Part shown: piece by piece, positions 58,139-64,000 of the stretch
Layout: every line of letters starts with the position of its first letter
Numbering within the stretch: position 1 is the first letter of the stretch
Assembly: GCF_014489635.1 (NCBI RefSeq)
Contig: NZ_CP060828.1
Coordinates: 8,854,001 to 8,918,000, forward strand
Length of the DNA stretch: 64,000 nucleotides
Direction: 5' to 3'
Source of the DNA: Streptomyces roseirectus
Lineage (GTDB): Bacteria; Actinomycetota; Actinomycetes; Streptomycetales; Streptomycetaceae
Position numbers and translations under genes: made by a program
The notes under the pieces: model-generated
What the model saw: only the letters and a program-made list of their open reading frames with translations
Told to the model about the DNA's origin: nothing
Database searches by the model: none

Positions 58139-58818
58139 ATGCCCACCTTCGGAACCGAAGCCCCGGACCGTGTCGCGATCGTCACCGGCGGCTCGCGCGG
58201 CATCGGCCGCCGAACCGTCGCCCGGCTGGCCGCCGACGCCGGCGTCCGGGCGATCGCGGTGCGCGCCGACGTCGCCGACGAACACGCCGTCGCGGCGCTG
58301 TTCGACACGGCCGAGGCGGAGTTCGGCGGTGTCGACGTCGTCGTCCACGCGGCCGGGCGGGTGCACACGGCGCCGATCGCCGAGCTGGACCTCGCCGTCC
58401 TGGACGAGCTGCACCGCACCAACATCCGGGGCACCTTCGTCGTCGTCCAGCAGGCCGCCCGCCGGGTGCGCCCCGGCGGTGCGATCGTGACGTTCTCCAC
58501 GTCCGTGGTCGGGCTGGCCTTCCCGGACTACGCGCGTACTCCGCGAGCAAGGGCGCGGTCGAGGCGCTGACGCCGATCCTGGCCCGGGAGCTGCGGGGCC
58601 GGGACGTCACCGCCAACGCCGTCGCACCCGGCCCCACGGCCACCGACCTCTTCCTGGCCGGCAAGGACGAGGAGACCATCGCCCGTCTGGCCGCCCAGCC
58701 CCCGCTGGAACGCCTCGGCACCCCCTCCGACATCGCCGAGGTCGTCGCGTTCCTGGCGTCCCCGGCCGGCCACTGGATCAACGGACAGGTCGTCCGCGCC
58801 AACGGCGGGATCGTCTGA
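58139..58818 (+). pseudogene. Short-chain dehydrogenase with frameshift and internal deletion
   Basis: ATG 58139 starts a normal SDR (VAIVTGGSRGIGRRTVARLA), but about 25 residues between RLAAD and GVRAIAVRADVADE, covering the cofactor-selecting strand, are missing. At ~58532 the frame breaks after VVGLAFPDYA; the match continues one base off with YSASKGAVEALTPILAREL and the full C-terminus to GQVVRANGGIV. A single missing G in GACTACGCGCG would account for the shift. If the frameshift were a sequencing error, the in-frame deletion would still remain. Confidence 0.75.
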
Positions 58819-58872
58819 GCCGATGAGTTCCCGGGAGTCGGACGGTCTACCTGTCGACGAAGGGAGCGCACC

Positions 58873-59478
58873 ATGCGCAAGGTCATCATCTGTACGTTTC
58901 TGACGCTGGACGGCGTGATGCAGGCGCCGGGCGGTCCGGACGAGGACACGCGGAGCGGCTTCGAGCACGGCGGCTGGCAGAAGCCGGTGAGCGACGACGA
59001 GGTCGGCGCGGCCATCGCCGGCTGGTACGAGGACTCCGACGCGATGCTGCTCGGCCGCAGGACGTACGAGATCTTCGCGTCGTACTGGCCGACCGCCGAC
59101 CCCGGCAACCCGTTCACCGACCGGATGAACGGCATGCGCAAGTACGTGGCGTCCAGGACCCTCACGTCCGTCGACTGGCAGAACTCCGCGCTGCTGGAAG
59201 GGGACGTCGTCGACGCGGTGCGCGCGCTGAAGGCGTCCGACGGCGGCGACCTCAACGTCGTCGGCAGCGGCGACCTCGCCCAGACCCTCATGCGGCACGA
59301 CCTCGTCGACGAGTACCGCCTGACCGTCCACCCGGTGATCATCGGCACGGGCAAACGCCTCTTCGCCGACGGAGCGATCCCCACCGGCCTTGAGCCGGTC
59401 AGCGTCTCGACGACGAAGGGCGGCACCGTCGTCGGCGTCTACCGCCCGAACGGCAAGCCCGGCTACGGCAGTTACTAG
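58873..59478 (+). CDS. Dihydrofolate-reductase-family protein (RibD C-terminal type)
   Basis: A 201-residue protein of the RibD/DHFR superfamily seen often in actinomycetes (YyaP/YwjB-like). It opens VIICTFLTLDGVMQAPGGPD and has MLLGRRTYEIFASYWP (~58-73), LNVVGSGDLAQTLMRHDLVD and YRLTVHPVIIGTGKRLF. It should reduce a pterin, deazaflavin-like or other small substrate with NADPH, but true DHFR activity is not implied. ATG 58873 follows CGAAGGGAGCGCACC. It stands alone downstream of the broken SDR. Confidence 0.88.
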   Translation: MRKVIICTFLTLDGVMQAPGGPDEDTRSGFEHGGWQKPVSDDEVGAAIAGWYEDSDAMLLGRRTYEIFASYWPTADPGNPFTDRMNGMRKYVASRTLTSVDWQNSALLEGDVVDAVRALKASDGGDLNVVGSGDLAQTLMRHDLVDEYRLTVHPVIIGTGKRLFADGAIPTGLEPVSVSTTKGGTVVGVYRPNGKPGYGSY

Positions 59479-59541
59479 GCGCGGGGTCGCGCGCGGTAAA
59501 CCCGGCGACGCCGGCGACCGGGCCCGGGATACTGGGCGCCC

Positions 59542-60288
59542 ATGAACGAGGTCAAGGTCGTCGTCGCCCACTCCGAGCGGGCGACGCTGCGTGTCGGTGA
59601 CGTGTTCCTGAAGGTGGACGCCGATCAGGCGCGGATCGACGTCGAGTTCGAGGCGATGTCCCTCGCGCCGGTGCCGACCGCGGAGGTGCTGTGGCGCAAG
59701 CCGTCCGTACTCGCGACCGCCGCGCTCCCGGGCACGACGCTCGGGCGTCTCGGCGGGCCGGTGACCGGTTCGCCGGCGGCATGGGCCGCGGCGGGCGCCG
59801 CCATCCGCAAGCTGCACGACGCACCGCTGCCGCCGTGGCCCGGCCGGGCCGGCCGCAGCATCGACGCGCTGACGACGGAACTCGACGACGCGTGCGAGTC
59901 CCTGGTGACCAACGGCCTCCTGCCCGCCGACCTGGTCACCCGCAACCGCCGGATCGCCGAGGCCGCGCTGCGACCGTGGACCCCGGCGTTCACGCACGGC
60001 GACCTCCAGATCGCGCACGTCTTCCTCGACGGCGACGAGGTCACCGGCATCATCGACTGGTCCGAGGCGGGCCAGGGGGACGCCCTGTACGACCTCGCCA
60101 CCTTCTCCCTCGGCCACGAGGAGCACCTTGACGACCTCCTCGCCGGCTACGGCACCGACGTCGACCTCGACGTGATCCACGCGTGGTCGTCGCTGCGCAG
60201 CCTGCTGGCGGTACGCCCGCTGATCGAGCAGGGCTTCGACCCCTTCGCACCGGGCTGCGAGGTCGACGTGCTGAGATCCCGGATGTGA
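59542..60288 (+). CDS. Aminoglycoside-phosphotransferase-family kinase
   Basis: A 248-residue APH-fold protein. The catalytic loop is FTHGDLQIAHVFLDGDEVTG (~150-169), where the usual Asn after HGD is His, followed by the DFG-like metal site IIDWSEAGQGDALYDLA. The N-terminal lobe is short (GDVFLKVDADQARIDVE supplies the Lys). Substrate is unknown; many relatives are not resistance enzymes. ATG 59542 is used. There is no sign that it belongs to the biosynthetic cluster, 36 kb away. Confidence 0.82.
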   Translation: MNEVKVVVAHSERATLRVGDVFLKVDADQARIDVEFEAMSLAPVPTAEVLWRKPSVLATAALPGTTLGRLGGPVTGSPAAWAAAGAAIRKLHDAPLPPWPGRAGRSIDALTTELDDACESLVTNGLLPADLVTRNRRIAEAALRPWTPAFTHGDLQIAHVFLDGDEVTGIIDWSEAGQGDALYDLATFSLGHEEHLDDLLAGYGTDVDLDVIHAWSSLRSLLAVRPLIEQGFDPFAPGCEVDVLRSRM

Positions 60289-60309
60289 CCGAGCGCGGAA
60301 CCGGCCCGC

Positions 60310-60741
60310 CTACCCCTCGTCGGTCTCCTGGTCGGCGGCTTCGTTGGCGCGGTCGATCTCGGCCATGTGCTCCTCCGCCCAGGTCCGCAGCCCCGCGAGG
60401 GCGGCTTCCAGGGACAGGCCGAGGCCGGTGAGCCGGTAGAAGACGCGTGGCGGCACGGTGGGTTCGACCCGGCGTGACACGAGCCCGTCGCGGGTCAGGC
60501 CGCGCAGTGTCACGGACAGCATCTTCTGGGAGACGCCGGGCATCCGGCGTCTCAGTTCCGCGAAGCGCACCTCGTCCGGTGCGGCGTCGGCGAGTGTCTT
60601 GACGGCCATGGACGTCCACTTCGTGCCGATGCGGTCCAGCAACTGCCGCGTCGGGCAATGGGGGTCGAACAGGTCGCCGCGCACCCCGCGACCGGCGGCG
60701 CGGGCTCCTTGGCCGGCGGCGCGGGCTTCTCGGGCGGTCAC
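60310..60741 (-). CDS. HxlR-family transcriptional regulator
   Basis: A 143-residue winged-helix regulator of the HxlR type: CPTRQLLDRIGTKWTSMAVK at ~30, FAELRRRMPGVSQKMLSVTL and LVSRRVEPTVPPRVFYRLT. The conserved N-terminal Cys, used for redox or electrophile sensing in some relatives, is present. GTG 60741 is the start. It is divergent from an alpha/beta-hydrolase gene, and the 100-bp region between them carries three GGTNACC elements, so it probably represses that gene and itself. Confidence 0.88.
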   Translation of the reverse strand: MTAREARAAGQGARAAGRGVRGDLFDPHCPTRQLLDRIGTKWTSMAVKTLADAAPDEVRFAELRRRMPGVSQKMLSVTLRGLTRDGLVSRRVEPTVPPRVFYRLTGLGLSLEAALAGLRTWAEEHMAEIDRANEAADQETDEG

Positions 60742-60790
60742 CTGTGGCTCACCACCTTCCCTGAAAGTGCCGTCTAGGAAGCGGCGGGAC

Positions 60791-60825
60791 GGTTACCTAT
60801 CGTTTGCTGGTCACCAATGGTAACC
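60791..60825. promoter_or_regulatory. Three GGTNACC elements, candidate HxlR operator
   Basis: GGTTACC (60791-60797), GGTCACC (60809-60815) and GGTAACC (60819-60825). The first and third are exact inverted repeats. They lie in the short divergent promoter between the HxlR gene and the hydrolase. Confidence 0.55.
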
Positions 60826-60841
60826 ATCTGAAGGAGCCGCC

Positions 60842-61708
60842 ATGCCCGTCACCACCGCGCACCCGCACCACCTCCGCCGGATCAGGGCGAACGGCGTCCA
60901 CCTCAACGTCGCGATCGCCGGGGACGGCCCCGCGGTCCTCCTGCTGCACGGCTTCCCGCACACCTGGCAGCTCTGGAGCGGCATCATGGGCCGGCTCGCC
61001 GGGCGGTACCGGGTCATCGCCCCGGACCTGAGAGGCTGCGGCGCCAGCGAACGTGCCACCGAGGGGTACGACGCGGGCACTCTCGCCGCCGACGCCGCGG
61101 CGCTGCTCGACGCGCTCGGCGAGCCCTCGGCGGCGGTGGTCGGTATCGACGCGGGTGTCGCCCCCGCCGTCCTGCTCGCGCTGCGCCGGCCCGGCCTCGT
61201 CCGGCGCCTGGTCGTGATGGAGGCGCTGCTCGGCCGGCTGCCCGGAGCGGAGGACGCCGTCGCGGGCGGTACCCCGTGGTGGTTCGGGTTCCATGCCGTC
61301 CCCGGCCTCGCCGAGACCGTCCTGGCCGGCAACGAGGCCCCGTATGTCGACTGGTTCCTCGATTCGGGGACGCTCGGGCGGGGAGTGCCCGACGACATCC
61401 GTGCCGCCTTCGTCCACGCGTACACCGGGAGCGAGGCCCTGCGCTGCGCGTTCTCCTTCTACCGGGCCCTGCCCACCAGCGCGCGGCAGATCCAGGACGC
61501 CGTCGCGACGGCCCGGCTGACCATGCCCACCATGGCCGTCGGCGCGCACCCCGTCGGCACCGGGCTCGCACACCAACTCGGTCCCCTCACCGACGACTTG
61601 GTCGGACACCAGCTCCAGGACTGCGGCCACATCATCCCCCTCGACCGCCCCGACGCGTTGCTCGCGCTCCTCACTCCTTTCCTCGCCGCAGATCCAGATG
61701 TCCCCTGA
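60842..61708 (+). CDS. Alpha/beta-hydrolase (epoxide-hydrolase/dehalogenase type)
   Basis: A 288-residue alpha/beta-hydrolase with the oxyanion segment VLLLHGFPHTWQLW (~32-45), VIAPDLRGCGASERAT and a nucleophile elbow AVVGIDAGVAPAV where the nucleophile is Asp, as in epoxide hydrolases and haloalkane dehalogenases. The catalytic His is in LQDCGHIIPLDRPD. The substrate is unknown. ATG 60842 follows TGAAGGAGCCGCC. It is probably controlled by the divergent HxlR-type regulator. Confidence 0.87.
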   Translation: MPVTTAHPHHLRRIRANGVHLNVAIAGDGPAVLLLHGFPHTWQLWSGIMGRLAGRYRVIAPDLRGCGASERATEGYDAGTLAADAAALLDALGEPSAAVVGIDAGVAPAVLLALRRPGLVRRLVVMEALLGRLPGAEDAVAGGTPWWFGFHAVPGLAETVLAGNEAPYVDWFLDSGTLGRGVPDDIRAAFVHAYTGSEALRCAFSFYRALPTSARQIQDAVATARLTMPTMAVGAHPVGTGLAHQLGPLTDDLVGHQLQDCGHIIPLDRPDALLALLTPFLAADPDVP

Positions 61709-61834
61709 CGACCACCAGGTGTCCGCCCTCGGCGCGCCGGTGCGCCCGGATCGAGCCCATGATGAATGAGTGCCGTGGTGCTCACCGTCCGTGAGGTCTG
61801 TGCGGCTGCTCGTACCGCTCCGAAGGGATCCGCC

Positions 61835-63271
61835 ATGACCGCTGCCGTGCCCGAGGCCCCGACCGCACCAGGGGTGCGGTCCTGGTGGGGGATCCCGTAT
61901 GCCACCGCAGAGCGGTACCGCCGTCCCGTGGTAGCGGACTTCGATGCGGACCGCCCTTACGACCGGAAGGGTGTCGTCTCCGTCCAGCCCGACAGCGGGG
62001 ACTGGCTGGAGGCGGACAGTGGGATGGGGGAGGACTGCCTCAACCTGAATGTGTGGGCTCCCGAGGAGCCGGCCGGGGAAGCTCTGCCGGTGGCCGTCTA
62101 CATCCATGGCGGCGGTTTCGAGTACGGCGCCAACACGCAGATCACGTCGAACGCCTCCGGCCTCGCCGCGACGGGGCGTGTGGTGGGTGTGTCGATCAAC
62201 TACCGGCTCGGCGCCTTGGGCGCGGTGTCGCTGTCGCAGTACGGCGGCGCGCTCGCCGAGGCCAGCAACCTGTGCCTGCAGGACGTCATCGCCGCGCTGG
62301 CCTGGATCAAGCGGAACATCGCCCACTTCGGCGGCGACCCCGACGACGTCACCGTCTACGGCCACAGCGCCGGCGCCTTCTCCACCTTCGGGCTGCTCGG
62401 CGCACCGGCGGCCAACGGCCTGTACCGGCGCCTGGCCGGATTCTCCGGAGGACCTTCGCGCATCCAGCCCGCCTGGTGGGCGGAGGAGCACGCGCACCGG
62501 TTCGTCACCGAACTCGGCGTCGCGGACACCCCCGAGAAGCTCCTCGGTCTCGACACGGCCGCGCTGGTGGCAGCCCTGCACAAGGTCACCCCGACCGACA
62601 TCGGCGTCCGCGGCGGCATGCTGGGCACGAGCATCGGCGTCGTCCTGGACGCCGGACAGCCCGGCGCGGTGCTGCGCGCCCACCCCATGGACGTCCTGGC
62701 CTCCGGCACGCACCGGGACGTCGACATCCTGCTCAGCGCGGGCAGCGACGAGATGGGCTGGTGGGTGGCCAACGACCTCGACCGCTTCGACCCGCACACC
62801 GTCGAGGCCGTCACCGACGAGATCGCCGGCTGGCGCATCCCCCGCACCCGCGCCCGGAAGATCGTCGACGCCTACGACCGGGACGGCCGCACCCCGGCCG
62901 AGGTCCGCGCCGCGTACCTGACGGACTACGCCTTCGCCGTGCCCGCCGCCCGGAGCGCTTTGGCCCACGCCGCCGCGGGCGGCAACGCCCACCTCCTCCT
63001 GATCGGCCCGGCGCAGGGCGCGCCCGCCGTGCACGGCACCGAGATGTACGCCCTCGTCGGCCAGGAGCGGCCCGGCCGCAGCGCCGAACAGGCCGAGCGC
63101 GACACCCGGATCCGCGACATCGTGCTCGACTTCGCCACCGGCGCACGGACCCGGCTGTGGCCCGCCGTCATCGACCGCCCCGACGCGGAAGGCGTCGGCG
63201 ACCTCCCCCTCGACGCCGGCGCGCACTACCGGGCCGTCCTCGACCGGTACGAGGGCATCGCCCGCCCCTGA
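61835..63271 (+). CDS. Type B carboxylesterase
   Basis: A 478-residue carboxylesterase of the COesterase family. It shows RSWWGIPYATAERYRRP near the N-terminus, EDCLNLNVWAP, the oxyanion hole VYIHGGGFEYGAN and the nucleophile Ser in VTVYGHSAGAFSTFGLLGAP. The catalytic acid and His are expected near DEMGWW and VHGTEMY. No signal peptide, so it should act in the cell on small esters. ATG 61835 is chosen; ATG 61766 in frame would add 23 residues. The following dehydrogenase gene begins 27 bp after its stop, likely one operon. Confidence 0.87.
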   Translation: MTAAVPEAPTAPGVRSWWGIPYATAERYRRPVVADFDADRPYDRKGVVSVQPDSGDWLEADSGMGEDCLNLNVWAPEEPAGEALPVAVYIHGGGFEYGANTQITSNASGLAATGRVVGVSINYRLGALGAVSLSQYGGALAEASNLCLQDVIAALAWIKRNIAHFGGDPDDVTVYGHSAGAFSTFGLLGAPAANGLYRRLAGFSGGPSRIQPAWWAEEHAHRFVTELGVADTPEKLLGLDTAALVAALHKVTPTDIGVRGGMLGTSIGVVLDAGQPGAVLRAHPMDVLASGTHRDVDILLSAGSDEMGWWVANDLDRFDPHTVEAVTDEIAGWRIPRTRARKIVDAYDRDGRTPAEVRAAYLTDYAFAVPAARSALAHAAAGGNAHLLLIGPAQGAPAVHGTEMYALVGQERPGRSAEQAERDTRIRDIVLDFATGARTRLWPAVIDRPDAEGVGDLPLDAGAHYRAVLDRYEGIARP

Positions 63272-63297
63272 CCGCCGACGAAGACAAGGAGCTGGAC

Positions 63298-64000
63298 ATG
63301 AGCCACCCCACAGCAGCGACGACCATGCGGGCCGTCGTCATCACCCGCCCCGGCGGCCTCGACGCCCTGGAGATCAAGGACGTGCCGGTACCGGCACGCA
63401 AACCCGGCTGGGTGCGGATTCGGGTGAAGGCGTTCGGCGTCAACGAATCCGAAGTCACCACCCGCAAGGGCGAGTCGGACGCCGAGGTCACCTACCCGCG
63501 CGTGCCCGGCATCGAGGGCGTCGGCGTGGTCGACGAGGCCGACGAGGACAGCGGGCTGCGGCCGGGCCGGCAGGTGGCGACCATGATGGGCGGCATGGGC
63601 CGCTCCTTCGACGGCGCCTACGCCCAGTACGTCACCGTCCCGGCCGGGCAGGTCATCCCGTTCGACACCGGCCTGCCCTGGGATGTGGTCGGCGCCCTGC
63701 CGGAGATGTTCCAGACCGCGTACGGGTCCCTCGTCACCGGTCTCGACCTGCGGGCGGGGCAGACGCTGCTGATCCGTGGCGGCACCTCCACGGTCGGCCT
63801 GACCGCGGCCACCGTCGCGAAGGACCTCGGTGTCACCGTGCTGTCCACCACCCGGCGCCCGGACCGGGCCGGGGACCTGCGGGCCGTGGGCGTCGACCAC
63901 CCCCTCGTCGACGACGGCGCCCTCGCCGACCAGGTGCGCGAACTGGTGCCCGGCGGTGTCGACGCCGCGCTGGAGCTGGTGGGCTGCTCGGTCCTCGCCG
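63298..64000 (+). CDS. Quinone-oxidoreductase-like medium-chain dehydrogenase (cut by window edge)
   Basis: The first ~234 residues of a zinc-independent MDR enzyme: MRAVVITRPGGLDALEIKDV, FGVNESEVTTRKGES, PGIEGVGVVDEAD and the NADPH-binding region LLIRGGTSTVGLTAATVAKD. No catalytic zinc Cys/His pattern is seen. It should reduce quinones or enones with NADPH. ATG 63298 follows AAGGAGCTGGAC. The 3' end lies outside the window. Confidence 0.87.
   Translation, partial: MSHPTAATTMRAVVITRPGGLDALEIKDVPVPARKPGWVRIRVKAFGVNESEVTTRKGESDAEVTYPRVPGIEGVGVVDEADEDSGLRPGRQVATMMGGMGRSFDGAYAQYVTVPAGQVIPFDTGLPWDVVGALPEMFQTAYGSLVTGLDLRAGQTLLIRGGTSTVGLTAATVAKDLGVTVLSTTRRPDRAGDLRAVGVDHPLVDDGALADQVRELVPGGVDAALELVGCSVLA

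Noticed and set aside
58139..58818. Intact SDR gene
   Set aside because: Two frames are needed and about 25 residues of the cofactor region are missing.
59542..60288. Antibiotic resistance kinase
   Set aside because: The APH fold alone does not show resistance; the catalytic-loop Asn is His and there is no linkage to a producing cluster.

Overview
The window is very GC-rich, uses GTG starts freely, has many four-base stop/start overlaps and contains rare TTA codons in regulators. It reads as an accessory region of a Streptomyces-type actinomycete chromosome. All calls come from reading the sequence; no database search was run.

Layout. 1-4.7 kb: end of a sodium/solute symporter, a methyltransferase, an orphan NarL-type response regulator beside a strong palindrome, a small membrane protein coupled to a membrane-anchored multicopper oxidase. 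4.7-23.4 kb: a biosynthetic gene cluster. It carries the two-enzyme GriI/GriH route to 3-amino-4-hydroxybenzoate (with its own aspartate kinase). It also carries a PhzE/PhzD/EntA-type route from chorismate to 3-hydroxyanthranilate (with its own class II DAHP synthase). An adenylating ligase, a KAS III-like enzyme and an amidohydrolase complete the trio known from A33853-type benzoxazole assembly. Two FAD monooxygenases, two SDRs and an odd DegT-family protein are the tailoring or unknown parts. A ParB-like regulator with a TTA codon and an OmpR-type regulator with a damaged receiver close the cluster. A matching 22-bp operator (CCACTRC-N8-GTAGTGG) occurs at the phzE/ask promoter and upstream of the ParB-like gene.

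23.7-34.2 kb: four secreted enzymes with C-terminal ricin-type lectin domains (feruloyl-esterase-like, GH95, ThuA/DUF1080, PQQ-type sugar dehydrogenase), a CebR-type operator and a second recurring palindrome. 34.4-37.3 kb: two secreted cell-wall enzymes sharing five nearly identical 53-residue repeats. 37.3-40.7 kb: zinc uptake znuABC and zur with a Zur box. 40.7-49 kb: membrane proteins, a Rieske protein, an NlpC/P60 hydrolase and several broken genes.

49-57.3 kb: a levan/fructose utilisation unit: GH32 enzyme with a nested inserted domain, PfkB kinase, sugar ABC transporter and LacI regulator. Paired LacI-type operators with identical spacing sit at both promoters. 57.2-64 kb: two more broken genes, then small enzymes, an HxlR regulator, hydrolases and the start of a medium-chain dehydrogenase.

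The most likely new biology is the 5-23 kb cluster: it can make two different o-aminophenol carboxylic acids and appears equipped to join them into a benzoxazole. The product is a prediction. No rRNA, tRNA, CRISPR array or insertion sequence was recognised.
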